A stretch of DNA of 64,000 bases from a virus, in IMG/VR virus record IMGVR_UViG_3300002334_000124, positions 20,765 through 84,764 of that record; one strand, 5' to 3'. Positions 44,870 through 53,352 of the stretch are shown piece by piece (position 1 is the first letter of the stretch; each line of letters opens with the position of its first letter). The notes beneath the pieces were generated by a model, which was given only the letters and a program-made list of their open reading frames with translations, was not told where the DNA came from and made no database searches. The translations under genes were made by a program, and so were the position numbers.

Positions 44870-45283
44870 ATGTTCCATCGACAGACGATACTTCACGATG
44901 ATGATCAAGGTCAGGCAGGGAACTGTCTTCAAGCTGCAGTTGCTTCTTACCTAGACTGGGACTCGATGGACGCGGTGCCCCATTTTCTGCGTTATTCCAA
45001 GCATGAAAATGATGATCCAGATGATCTATGGTGGCTTGCTTATGCAGGGTTCGCTGCGTTGTTGACTCCAAGTCACGTCCTTATGTTTGAAGACGTGACC
45101 GAAGTTCCTTCTGAGGGCAAGTTTATAGTGACGGGAAAGAGTCCGCGAGGAGAGTTCTGTCACGTTGTGGTCTATGAAAATGGTAAGCTTCTTTGGGATC
45201 CCCATCCTAGCGACGACGGGATAGACGACGTGCGAAGGATCGAATGGTTCGCACCTGTTGCTCCGACGGCTAATGTTTCCTGA
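44870..45283 (+). CDS. Papain-like/C39-like fold protein
   Basis: A 137-residue protein with the layout of small cysteine-peptidase folds: QGQAGNCLQAAVASYLDW (Cys about residue 19 at the start of a helix), GEFCHVVVYENGKLLWDPHP (His about 98, Asp about 109). The order Cys, His, Asp with DP-H-P recalls the C39/papain-like superfamily. It could cleave a host or phage protein or be an inactive binder. No secretion signal. The call is from motif resemblance only. Confidence 0.5.
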   Translation: MFHRQTILHDDDQGQAGNCLQAAVASYLDWDSMDAVPHFLRYSKHENDDPDDLWWLAYAGFAALLTPSHVLMFEDVTEVPSEGKFIVTGKSPRGEFCHVVVYENGKLLWDPHPSDDGIDDVRRIEWFAPVAPTANVS

Positions 45284-45491
45284 GGGAGATAACCCACTGT
45301 ACCTGGAGGACGGGAGCGTTTGCTATCAAGAGCACTGCGCCCAGTTTCTTCCAGCTGACAACACTTACGTATTTTGTGGCTGTCCTGTCAGTGACATACC
45401 CAACAATGAGAAAGAGGTAATTTGTGAACACACTCTTGGCATGGACTTCGATTCGTACGACTTCGTCGCGGGTTCCGAACCTGGACACTGA
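45273..45491 (+). CDS. Small Cys-containing protein
   Basis: About 72 residues from ATG 45273. It has several Cys (VCYQEHC, FCGC, CEH) and an acidic C-terminus, and overlaps the genes on both sides. A possible zinc binder; function unknown. Confidence 0.5.
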   Translation: MFPEGDNPLYLEDGSVCYQEHCAQFLPADNTYVFCGCPVSDIPNNEKEVICEHTLGMDFDSYDFVAGSEPGH

Positions 45492-46041
45492 TGCAGGTAT
45501 TGGTGATCGCCTACTTGAGGTGGGCATCTGGGTAACTGATGCTGATCATCCATGGAAATTCCGTGGCGCCGTCAATCATGTGCTTGAGCCTTGGCCTAGT
45601 TTGGAACTGGTTAAGGTTCGCTGTGACGAAGAGGCCATCGTTCAGAACGAAGCACTTGGTGTCTTCCAGCTCATGGAAATGAACGTGATGCAAGATGCCG
45701 AAACTATCCAGCATGAGGTCATAGATCTGTTGGGTCGTTATGGTGATCCAGGTGAGTTTATCCTGGCCGGACGTGGAGTTGCGATAATCGAACGACCCAT
45801 GATCGCGGAGTGGCTTCCTGAAGTATCTAGCTGGTTCAACCCGGATTTGGTTCTGGACGTTTCGGGGATCAGCTACGCAATGGCAATGGCTGGGCTGTCT
45901 GAGGAGCTAGAGCCACACTACGAGCCGAGCGGCACAAGAGCAATGCATGCTGCGCAGTTGTCATTTCTGGAATTTGAGCACTACACTAGGGTTCTCCAAA
46001 CGGTGCCCCTAGTAGAGCCATCCGATACGCCCGAGGAGTAG
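45424..46041 (+). CDS. Oligoribonuclease-like protein lacking the catalytic residues
   Basis: A 205-residue protein whose whole length follows the DEDDh exonuclease oligoribonuclease (Orn): LLAWTSIRTT for the first motif, LLEVGIWVTD, ILAGRGVAIIERPMIAEWLPEV for the middle motif, LVLDVSGI, and TRAMHAAQLSFLEFEHY for the last. The catalytic positions are changed: D to S9, E to R11, D to E123, H to R172, and the last D to Ala. The fold and anchoring residues are kept, so it is probably an inactive relative used for binding. GTG start; overlaps the upstream gene. Confidence 0.6.
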   Translation: MNTLLAWTSIRTTSSRVPNLDTDAGIGDRLLEVGIWVTDADHPWKFRGAVNHVLEPWPSLELVKVRCDEEAIVQNEALGVFQLMEMNVMQDAETIQHEVIDLLGRYGDPGEFILAGRGVAIIERPMIAEWLPEVSSWFNPDLVLDVSGISYAMAMAGLSEELEPHYEPSGTRAMHAAQLSFLEFEHYTRVLQTVPLVEPSDTPEE

Positions 46042-46042
46042 C

Positions 46043-47026
46043 ATGCCAATCGACATTCCCAGGTCAGAGTGGGGCCTGAAAGAACCTAACGAAGTAGTGG
46101 CGCATCCGGTAACCTCCAAAGGCCAGGCCGTCTCGCTTGTGGTCCTGCATCACAGCGTGACCAACGAGACGCCTTTTGTTCGGACGATGCAAGCCATTGA
46201 GAGAGCCCACATCAGTGGGGACTTCTTTGACTACGCTTACAACGCTTCGGCTTCTAACGTGTCAGCCCACACGGCTGAAGGACGTGGTGCCTTGGTGAGA
46301 GGCGGAGCGACCGGTAACGGGGTAGATTCGTATTCGTTGTCTATTGTTCTTATCGGTTCGTTCCACAAGCCAAGCGACAAGCGGTACCACATCGTGCGTG
46401 ACGTGGCAGTCGATAACGTTGCCCACAAGATCGTTAGTTGGATTCGGGCAGGCTACGTATCCCGCAACTTCAAACTAGACCCTCACCATGATCACTACCA
46501 GACTGCATGTTGCGGAGATGCTCTGTCTGTTCGCATACCAGACATCATGACCCGCGTCAACCAATTACTTGATGGAGATTCAGGAGAAACTATGATCGTT
46601 ATTCGGATGTCGCAGTGGGACAACCACTTCAACGAACTTGAAGACTACAACCTGCCTGACGGCGTCGTTGAGTGGTACCAGGAGGGTCTCACCACTCTGG
46701 GGTTCTATTCGGGTGCCATTGATGGAGTGAAGGGTCCCAAGACTCGTGCTGCTTGGTTCGCATTTGAGCAGTCCCAAGGCTACCCCAACGCGAACGATCG
46801 TCCTGGTAATTCCAGCACTGCAGCGTTCCGTCGTCGTCTAGCTGAGATAGGAGATACGGTTGAGACCATTACCAAAGTAGAGGTCGAAGTCGAACGCATT
46901 GTTGAGGTTAAAGTCGAAGTGCCGGTAGTCCCAGCAGGTCTCCAAGCCTCAGTTGACGCGGCCTTGGTGTCGATAAAGGCTGCCAAGCGAATTGTCGACA
47001 CGACAATTATTACCGGGAGTGCATAG
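46043..47026 (+). CDS. Endolysin: N-acetylmuramoyl-L-alanine amidase with peptidoglycan-binding domain
   Basis: A 327-residue lysis enzyme. The amidase_2 domain (about residues 1-180) has zinc ligands in VVLHHSVTNET (about 33-43) and DPHHDHYQTACCGD (about 146-159, His and Cys). A PG_binding_1-like domain follows (about 195-275, EWYQEGLTTLGFYSGAIDG and KGPKTRAAW). A Val/Glu-rich coiled stretch and a short C-terminus end the protein. It cuts the amide bond between muramic acid and the stem peptide. GAGGAG lies 4 nt before the ATG. Confidence 0.9.
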   Translation: MPIDIPRSEWGLKEPNEVVAHPVTSKGQAVSLVVLHHSVTNETPFVRTMQAIERAHISGDFFDYAYNASASNVSAHTAEGRGALVRGGATGNGVDSYSLSIVLIGSFHKPSDKRYHIVRDVAVDNVAHKIVSWIRAGYVSRNFKLDPHHDHYQTACCGDALSVRIPDIMTRVNQLLDGDSGETMIVIRMSQWDNHFNELEDYNLPDGVVEWYQEGLTTLGFYSGAIDGVKGPKTRAAWFAFEQSQGYPNANDRPGNSSTAAFRRRLAEIGDTVETITKVEVEVERIVEVKVEVPVVPAGLQASVDAALVSIKAAKRIVDTTIITGSA

Positions 47027-47473
47027 ATGAATGCCCAACGAATAATGAAACTGAGAGATGCGATCATCCTCGGGATGACATTTCTCCTCATCACGTTGGG
47101 GAACAAGCACGACGTTAATGTTCCGGATTGGGCAGGAGAATTCTTCGGCGCCTCAGATGGGACCATGCGTAATGCGATCATTGTCACTGTGCTGTTCTCT
47201 CTTCGTGTGGCCTCAAGGAAATCTCCTTCAGTCGATAAGGTCCTCCATCTGGGTAACGTCTTCCCAGCTCGTGAGATAGAACATACGGGGGCCGAGAAGC
47301 TACTTCATCTACATGACGCGTTGGAAATCGAAGAAGTGATCATTGAAATCCAGGAACAGGTTCCATCTGTCAAATGGCGGGCTACTGAAGACAGTGCATG
47401 GCTCGGAGAAGCAGAAGATGAGGGTTACGTTGATTGGGCCACTGACGTGTTGAGATCTTTGGGGGAGAAATGA
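47027..47473 (+). CDS. Membrane protein in the lysis cassette (holin candidate)
   Basis: A 148-residue protein between the two cell-wall hydrolases. Hydrophobic segments at about residues 9-25 (LRDAIILGMTFLLITLG) and 46-62 (RNAIIVTVLFSLRVA) are followed by a long acidic cytoplasmic-type tail. Position favours a holin or holin-like role. It overlaps the next gene (ATGA). Confidence 0.65.
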   Translation: MNAQRIMKLRDAIILGMTFLLITLGNKHDVNVPDWAGEFFGASDGTMRNAIIVTVLFSLRVASRKSPSVDKVLHLGNVFPAREIEHTGAEKLLHLHDALEIEEVIIEIQEQVPSVKWRATEDSAWLGEAEDEGYVDWATDVLRSLGEK

Positions 47474-48351
47474 ACGTTTTTGAACGGTATAGCCCAGAAG
47501 AGGCTGAAAAGTTTCTGAAGAAGCGGACAACAGCTCCTTCCGTCAACGTATCCAAGCTTCATCCTGTCATGCAAGGACGTTTAGTCGCTGGCTACGAGAA
47601 ATGGGAAGAGAACTATCCAGGCGTTCGTCTTCGCATGCTGTCGGGGACGCGTACCTACAAACAACAGGCCTATTTATACAAGAAGTATGGTTCGCCAAGA
47701 GCTGCTCATCCGAAGTATTCTCGTGGAAGAGACTTCGAAAAGATCAAGGTTGTTGGTTCTCTTCATCAAAAGAAGGGTCGTCGAGGTCAAAAGAAGTACG
47801 GTTGGGCCGTAGATTTCGAACGTCCTTCTGTTGGGTGGCAGCCAGTGTGGGACATCTTCGAGTCGAAAGGCATTGTCTTTGTACTGAGAAAGCTGCCAGG
47901 ACGGCAACGTGAACAGTGGCATGCGACTGTGCGCGCTCAGCGTGGCTGGTTCAGTGGACCTTTCCCGAAGGTGCCTGGGGTGTGGCGCAAGCTGTTCCTC
48001 AACGACATTGGGGCAGACGTCAAGGTCCTGCAGAAGCAATTGGGTGGCCTGTCTATTGATGGCCACTTCGGACGCACCACGAGAACCCGTGTAGTCGCCG
48101 TACAGGCGTCTCTTGGCGTTAAGAGGGACGGCAACTGGGGTTCGACCGATCAGAGGCGCTACGAGGCCGTACACGAGACCAAGCTACGCATTGTGATCCC
48201 CGACAGCGAAGCCATCAAGGCTGTGGTTTCGGAAGCGAAACGCGATGTGGTCGCCATCGTAGCGAACGCACATAGCAAGTCCTTGGTCTTAGAGACCGCC
48301 GCTCAACTGAATAGACGTCTCGATCAGATCAGCACAATCGTTTCAGACTAA
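47470..48351 (+). CDS. M15-type peptidase with peptidoglycan-binding domain (second endolysin)
   Basis: A 293-residue protein. The peptidase has RMLSGTRTYKQQAYLY (about residues 56-71), SLHQKKG then YGWAVDFERP (His and Asp zinc ligands, about 98-120) and EQWHAT (about 151-156), the order expected for VanY/L-alanyl-D-glutamate peptidases. A PG_binding_1-like repeat (LFLNDIGADVKVLQKQLGGL to STDQRRYEAV) follows. It would cut peptide cross-links while the amidase cuts stem attachment. GGGGGAG lies before the ATG. Confidence 0.85.
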   Translation: MNVFERYSPEEAEKFLKKRTTAPSVNVSKLHPVMQGRLVAGYEKWEENYPGVRLRMLSGTRTYKQQAYLYKKYGSPRAAHPKYSRGRDFEKIKVVGSLHQKKGRRGQKKYGWAVDFERPSVGWQPVWDIFESKGIVFVLRKLPGRQREQWHATVRAQRGWFSGPFPKVPGVWRKLFLNDIGADVKVLQKQLGGLSIDGHFGRTTRTRVVAVQASLGVKRDGNWGSTDQRRYEAVHETKLRIVIPDSEAIKAVVSEAKRDVVAIVANAHSKSLVLETAAQLNRRLDQISTIVSD

Positions 48352-48527
48352 TGGGTAATTGAAAGGGTTGCGGATCACGCCGTGAGCGTATCTTCTTGTT
48401 AGACGGTCGAGTATTCGCACATCCTCAACATGCGCGGACGTATGCTCATGCGAATGACGTACCCGCTACCGGAATCACTCGATGGTTCAGAGACCCTGAC
48501 GGAACCTTGTCACTAAAGGCAGGCTAG
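48351..48527 (+). pseudogene. Small ORF with in-frame TGA at codon 4
   Basis: From the TAATG junction at 48351 the frame reads M-G-N-stop-K-G-C-G and then stays open for 54 codons of protein-like sequence (RERIFLLDGRVFAHPQH to DPDGTLSLKAG) ending at TAG 48525-48527, which itself overlaps the next GTG. The tiling at both ends is that of a real gene. If the TGA were TGC or TGT, the start would be a Cys-x2-Cys knuckle common in small actinophage proteins. So either a nonsense mutation, an error, or readthrough; TGA is a normal stop elsewhere here. Confidence 0.5.
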
Positions 48528-48733
48528 TGCCAGTTACAGCTGAAGCGAAAGCGCAGTTCATTGCGACCCTTAAAGACATCGGAGCCGACCAGGCCACGAT
48601 AGATGCAGCTGAACGTGTGAAGATCGAGAGTCCAGAAGATATAGCGCAACGCCCTTCACTCCCAATTCGCCGTTTTCCTGGACTGCGCTCGCGAGCTTCC
48701 AGGATACAAGCGTGGTTGCGTCCCAAGCTTTAG
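48527..48733 (+). CDS. Small protein after the lysis cassette
   Basis: A 68-residue protein, GTG start overlapping the upstream TAG. Helical N-terminal half and basic Arg/Pro-rich C-terminus (RRFPGLRSRASRIQAWLRPKL). Function unknown. Confidence 0.5.
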   Translation: MPVTAEAKAQFIATLKDIGADQATIDAAERVKIESPEDIAQRPSLPIRRFPGLRSRASRIQAWLRPKL

Positions 48734-48782
48734 GATTGAATTGCCATCGGCTTTGTCCGATAGTATCTGAGGAGGGACGACC

Positions 48783-49061
48783 ATGGCATTTGCTGGTACT
48801 CAAATTAGGGCTGACGGGGTCAGGTACACGACAGGGACTGGCCCGACGGTTAATCCTGTTCCTACTGAAGGAGATCATCTCATCTATGATGAGACATCAG
48901 GTAAGTATGAACCTACTGCCGTCTCTGCTGGTGGGGTGACTGATCACGGGGCTCTGACTGGTCTCGCTGACGACGACCACACCATCTATCAGCCTGTCCA
49001 TGTGGGCACCACGGCGCCTTCTACTCCTGCAACTGGCGACCTTTGGGTGGATACAAACTAA
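48783..49061 (+). CDS. Small fibre-like protein
   Basis: A 92-residue protein with GAGGAGGG before the ATG. The segment DHGALTGLADDDHTIYQ matches the DHGGLVGLGDDDHSQY of the large fibre gene, and PSTPATGDLWVDTN matches its repeats. It opens the third adhesin cluster, downstream of lysis. The end joins the next gene by TAATG. Confidence 0.65.
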   Translation: MAFAGTQIRADGVRYTTGTGPTVNPVPTEGDHLIYDETSGKYEPTAVSAGGVTDHGALTGLADDDHTIYQPVHVGTTAPSTPATGDLWVDTN

Positions 49062-50098
49062 TGACTCTCTCAATCAAGTTCGCGACTGGCTTCGAGAACG
49101 GCCTCGCTACAGGTAACGCCGAAGGTTCCCTCAGTGGTCCCAACGGTATTCTAGCTGCAGCGAAACGTACGGGTGATTACGGTCTTGACATTGACGCGTC
49201 CGACGACTTCACAGTTACGCCTTTCCCATTTGATTTCACTAAGGCGTTCCATGTTGGATTTGCCATACGTCACGTTGGGTCGTTCTCGGCCGCTGTAGCG
49301 CTGTTGGATATTCTGGAGTCTACGACTACCAACTATTTCAACTTCTATATGGATGCCTCTGGCAGTCTTACGGTAGGCAAGGATAATACTCAGACCGGAG
49401 CGCCCACTCCCGCATATTCATGTGGATCATTCACTGTAGATACCTGGCATTATGTCGAAATAACCGCTCTAATCCATAACTCTGCGGGTGCGATCAAAAT
49501 TAAGATTGACGGCGTCCAAACACTTGATGTGTCCGGGATAGATACCCAGAATAGTGCTACTGCGCCGACGGCTGGTAATAACGCTATCCTTAAATTCGAA
49601 GCTACTGTATCAAAAGATCTCTGGATTGATGACCTAGTTATGGCCGAGGCCTCAAGCACTACTCTAGAATTCTTGGGCGAAGTAGCCATACTCCCTGGTC
49701 GTCCGGACTCTTCCGTGACTTCCGACATGACAGGTAGCGACGGCAACCAGGTCAACAACCATCTACTTGTTGATGAGGACCCACCTGATACCGCTGACTA
49801 TGTAGAGTCGGCAACGGTCGGACATAAAGATACCTACGGCACGGATCTGGCTATTGCGTCGGGAACCACAATTCTCGGCGTAGCCGTTAAGTCGTATGCC
49901 CTCAAGGATGATGGTGGTGCCCGTACCATGGGTCTCTACATTAAAGAGAATGCCACCGCGGACACTTCTGCCGGGAAGGGTCTATCAACAAGCCCTGCGA
50001 TCATCTCTGAGATATGGGAGGTCAACCCTGATACTTCTTCAGCTTGGACCGTGACTGCAGTTAATGCCGCAGAAATCGGCGTAGAGATTGTAAGCTAA
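49061..50098 (+). CDS. Lectin-like (concanavalin A/LamG-type) tail protein
   Basis: A 345-residue protein. Residues about 1-205 show a LamG/concanavalin-like jelly roll (FATGFENG, FHVGFAIRHVG, WHYVEITALIHNSAGAIKIKIDG, WIDDLVM), common in receptor-binding proteins. The C-terminal part is another beta domain (NNHLLVDEDPPDTADYVE onward) often fused to it in actinophages. The ATG at 49061 is in a TAATG overlap; an ATG at 49043 lies within the upstream gene. Confidence 0.65.
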   Translation: MTLSIKFATGFENGLATGNAEGSLSGPNGILAAAKRTGDYGLDIDASDDFTVTPFPFDFTKAFHVGFAIRHVGSFSAAVALLDILESTTTNYFNFYMDASGSLTVGKDNTQTGAPTPAYSCGSFTVDTWHYVEITALIHNSAGAIKIKIDGVQTLDVSGIDTQNSATAPTAGNNAILKFEATVSKDLWIDDLVMAEASSTTLEFLGEVAILPGRPDSSVTSDMTGSDGNQVNNHLLVDEDPPDTADYVESATVGHKDTYGTDLAIASGTTILGVAVKSYALKDDGGARTMGLYIKENATADTSAGKGLSTSPAIISEIWEVNPDTSSAWTVTAVNAAEIGVEIVS

Positions 50099-50102
50099 TC
50101 CC

Positions 50103-50387
50103 ATGACGGTAGGTAGAGCGACCCAGGTCTATACCGAGGTCATAGCGCAACCCGATCCTACGGGTCGTGCCACTCAGGTATATGCAGAAGTAATCGCACA
50201 GCCTTCTCCGAACGGTCGCGCCACTCAGGTGTACATCGAAGTAATCACTTTGGTGACGACTACTTCCCAAGTGAAGTACTGGACCGGCGCCGCGTGGGAA
50301 TTAAAAGATCTCAAGCGTTGGGATGGGGCGGAGTGGGCAGACACGACGCTGAAGCGTTGGAACGGTTCCTCTTGGGTGACTGTCTAA
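50103..50387 (+). CDS. Small tail-tip protein with triple repeat
   Basis: A 94-residue protein. Its first half is GRATQVYxEVIAQP in three tandem copies, the second half two copies of a KRWDGAEW-type strand. Repetitive beta structure like this is common for tail-tip decorations. Last plus-strand gene before the terminator. Confidence 0.65.
   Translation: MTVGRATQVYTEVIAQPDPTGRATQVYAEVIAQPSPNGRATQVYIEVITLVTTTSQVKYWTGAAWELKDLKRWDGAEWADTTLKRWNGSSWVTV
50112..50250 (+). repeat. Tandem 51-nt coding repeat
   Basis: About 2.7 copies of a 51-nt unit encoding GRATQVY-EVIAQP; third positions differ between copies. Confidence 0.75.
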
Positions 50388-50394
50388 ACTAGAA

Positions 50395-50418
50395 GAGACC
50401 CCCTCGAAAGGGGGCCTC
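50395..50418. terminator. Terminator between converging gene blocks
   Basis: CCCCCT/AGGGGG stem with CGAA loop, extended by GAG/CTC across one mismatch. It separates the plus block from the converging minus block. The 50420-50550 stretch after it holds a short GTCCCC/GGGGAC hairpin and no gene that I can support. Confidence 0.75.
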
Positions 50419-50552
50419 CTCGCTTTGAGTCGAAGAATCTCCATGCGTCCCCAAGGGGACTGTCACATGATTGGTCCTCCTCTCACCCACCTGCAACGGG
50501 GTTCGATGTCAGCATCATTATTCTATCGGTATTTGGGGCCACAAATCAAGAG

Positions 50553-50774
50553 CTAATTGGATTTACGTCGCGCTCTACGTGCAAGTCGTTCCCGTTTCCT
50601 GACAGCGATACAGATCTTGCACGCACTACGAAGGTCTGATGCGTGAGGTAGTCCACATCTATTCTTCGGGATGGGACAGCCACCTAAGCTACGTAGCGCA
50701 GTCTGATACGCGAGTTCGTAGTCGGGGTCTATTCGTCGTTCTCTGAAGTAACGCTCAGCACCAGTGGGAGACAT
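50553..50774 (-). CDS. Small basic Cys-containing protein
   Basis: A 73-residue protein at the end of the minus operon, 16 nt after the polymerase stop. It has Cys residues (GGCPIPKNRC, ACKIC) and a basic C-terminus (RKRERLARRARRKSN), suggesting nucleic-acid or zinc binding. No ribosome-binding site is visible, so the start is uncertain. Confidence 0.5.
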   Translation of the reverse strand: MSPTGAERYFRERRIDPDYELAYQTALRSLGGCPIPKNRCGLPHASDLRSACKICIAVRKRERLARRARRKSN

Positions 50775-50790
50775 GCAACTACCATACAGG

Positions 50791-53352
50791 TTAAGACGCT
50801 TCAGTCATCGCCTTGCGAAGAGCGACGACGCTGGTGGAGTACTCGTCGGGGAGTCGCATGGTTCTACCCATGTAACGTACGGTAACGGGTCCGTCGCCTT
50901 TGCTTTTGAGAATCAGTTCTTTGAGCATCTCGGGTGAGTAGCTATCGGGTAGCCAGACGTGCACGTTGCGGCAGGTAGAGAGAGCACGCTGGAAGAGTTT
51001 GCAGGTCTCAACCAGGATCTTGGTGCCGTTGCGGTCGTCTTCGGGTCTGCCATTCACGTATACGACTGCGTCTTCTTCGATGAACTGGCCGAACAACTTA
51101 GTCTGACGAGGAAATAAGACGCAGCTAATGGTGCCTGTCATGTCTTCGATGTCAAATATCTTCATTAGGTCACCTTTCTTGGTCCACTTGTTGTCGACCT
51201 TGGTGATGATCCCTGCGATGGTGCCCTTGTACCAACTATCTTCTTCCATCTCGTTGAGTTCAGCGATGGTGTACGAGATGTCCTCATCCAGTATTTCCTG
51301 TATGTCAGCGAGGGGATGGCCCGAGATGTATGCGCCTAGGTACTCTTTCTCTAGAGAGAGGAGCTCTGCCTGGTCGTAGTGCAGGTCAGGGATGCCTACC
51401 TTGGCGACCTCGGGTTCGACACTGAACAGCTGCAGGTCACCTAGTTTCTCGATTCGTTTGGAGTCTTTCTTCATCTGCGCCTGGATCTGAGGGTAGATCT
51501 GTACCAGGCCGCGACGTGGATGACCGAGAGCATCGAACGCACCTGATGACACTAGGGCATTGACGACGCTCTTGTTAAGGGCTTTCGCTCCGACACGTTC
51601 GGTGTAGTCAAAGAAGTCTTTGTAGTCCCCTTCGGCTTCGCGTTGCTCCACGATTTCCTGTGCCGGACCTTCACCTACGTCACGGATCCCGAGGAACCCG
51701 CATATCAGCGTAGTGTCATCCAACGGGCGGAAGTTTCGTTCGCTCCGGTTGATCTGTGGCCCCATCACAGTCAGACCCATGCGTTTACATTCGGACAGGT
51801 AGATGCTCAGCTTGTCTTGCTTCCTCTGAGCGCTGGTAAGGAGGGCAGCCATGAACTCTATTGGGTAGTTAGACTTCAGGTAGGCAGCCCAGTACGTAAT
51901 GAGGCCGTAACCCACAGAGTGGGATTTATTGAAGGCATAATTTGAAAACTCAGCTACCGTGCTGAACAGTTTGTCGGCTAGTTCTTGACCAAAGCCGCGA
52001 TCTACCATGCCTCCTACGAACTTGTCTTCTTCTTCCGCCATGGCTTCGGGTAGTTTCTTGGCACAGGTCTTGAGCAGTAGGTATGCCTCACCGAGGGAGT
52101 AGCCAGCGAAGTGCTGTGCTACGTCCATTAGTTGCTCCTGATATATCATCAGACCGTAGGTCTCTTTGAGCATCTTCCTGGCATCTTCGTGGAACACTTC
52201 GATCGATGCGCGTCCATTCTTGCGGTCTGCGTAGTCGATGTGCATGTTCGCAGCGAGAGGACCGGGACGATAGAGCGCCAGCACGGCAGCGATGTGTTCG
52301 AACTCGGTGGGTATTAGATCACGCAACAACGCACGCATCTGTGTGCCTTCGAGCTGGAACACTCCAATGGTTTCGCCTGCCTGGAGTGTCTCGAATGTCT
52401 TCTCGTCGCCTAGAGGCAGAGCGTTCAGGTCGATGTCTACTTGGTGACGTTCGAAGATCAATTTGAGCGCGTCAGAGAGCACGTCTAGAGTGGTTAGTCC
52501 GAGGAAGTCTTCCTTCAGCAGGCCGAGATCTTCGATCGCATGCATCTCGTACTGGGTGGTGATGGGACCATCCGGTTTCTTCTGGATCGGAGTGTAGTTG
52601 ATCAGTGGTTTGGGGGCTATCACCACAGCAGCAGCATGAATGCCATAGGATCGTCGCAGACCCTCTAATCCCATGGCTACATCTACGACTTCACGCACGT
52701 TGGAGTCCGCCGAGTACATGGAGCGTAGAGTCCCGGCTTGGTCGTATCCGTCTTTGTACCTCTCGGATTCGACAAGGCATGCCTTCAGCGGAGTGTCCCG
52801 ACCGAACAACAGAGGGGGCAGGGCTTTGGCGATGAGATCTCCTGTACTGTACGGCTTGTCGAGCACTCGGGCAGCATCTCGTACGGCTTGACGGCTCTTG
52901 ATCGTGCCGAAGGTGATGATCTGTGCCACATGGTCTTCGCCGTAGGTCTTAGCACAGTAGTTGATCATGTGTTCCCGGTAGCGTGAGTCGATGTCGATGT
53001 CGATATCACATAGAGAAGCTGCTTTGCCATACTGAACTGACAACCCCTCAGGGATCTTCATTGGCTTTTCGTTGGTTAGTCCTATAACGTACAATACGGT
53101 TGAGCTTTGCGGATTCGAATATGTGGACTCAGATGTATCGAACATCTCCACGATAGCGTCGACCATGCCTGGCGTCGCGAAGATAGCTGCGGCCTCGTCA
53201 TCTAGCCATTGTTTGTTCGCTGAATCCTTCCTCGGAGAGAAAGTGATCATGTTGCGAAATCTAGAAGAGTTGCTTAGCTCGTTCATATTTCCTATCCAGG
53301 CTAATGTTCGAATCTTTGTATAGCCAGATGATGGTATCTCTATGAGCTTCAA
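50791..53352 (-). CDS. dnaE: DNA polymerase III alpha, C-terminal part (palm to OB domain)
   Basis: About 853 residues in this frame. The catalytic palm begins with CDIDIDIDSRYREHM (plus-strand position near 53000), where DnaE proteins have PDIDIDF. AQIITFGTIKSRQAVRDAARVL, GVFQLEGTQMRALLRDL, LYRPGPL and a C-terminal OB domain (YKGTIAGIITKVDNKW) follow. The first about 80 codons overlap the homing endonuclease ORF and may not all be coding. If translated alone it probably starts at ATG 53280 or 53242; if spliced it continues from the N-terminal part. Replicative polymerase. Confidence 0.8.
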   Translation of the reverse strand: MKLIEIPSSGYTKIRTLAWIGNMNELSNSSRFRNMITFSPRKDSANKQWLDDEAAAIFATPGMVDAIVEMFDTSESTYSNPQSSTVLYVIGLTNEKPMKIPEGLSVQYGKAASLCDIDIDIDSRYREHMINYCAKTYGEDHVAQIITFGTIKSRQAVRDAARVLDKPYSTGDLIAKALPPLLFGRDTPLKACLVESERYKDGYDQAGTLRSMYSADSNVREVVDVAMGLEGLRRSYGIHAAAVVIAPKPLINYTPIQKKPDGPITTQYEMHAIEDLGLLKEDFLGLTTLDVLSDALKLIFERHQVDIDLNALPLGDEKTFETLQAGETIGVFQLEGTQMRALLRDLIPTEFEHIAAVLALYRPGPLAANMHIDYADRKNGRASIEVFHEDARKMLKETYGLMIYQEQLMDVAQHFAGYSLGEAYLLLKTCAKKLPEAMAEEEDKFVGGMVDRGFGQELADKLFSTVAEFSNYAFNKSHSVGYGLITYWAAYLKSNYPIEFMAALLTSAQRKQDKLSIYLSECKRMGLTVMGPQINRSERNFRPLDDTTLICGFLGIRDVGEGPAQEIVEQREAEGDYKDFFDYTERVGAKALNKSVVNALVSSGAFDALGHPRRGLVQIYPQIQAQMKKDSKRIEKLGDLQLFSVEPEVAKVGIPDLHYDQAELLSLEKEYLGAYISGHPLADIQEILDEDISYTIAELNEMEEDSWYKGTIAGIITKVDNKWTKKGDLMKIFDIEDMTGTISCVLFPRQTKLFGQFIEEDAVVYVNGRPEDDRNGTKILVETCKLFQRALSTCRNVHVWLPDSYSPEMLKELILKSKGDGPVTVRYMGRTMRLPDEYSTSVVALRKAMTEAS

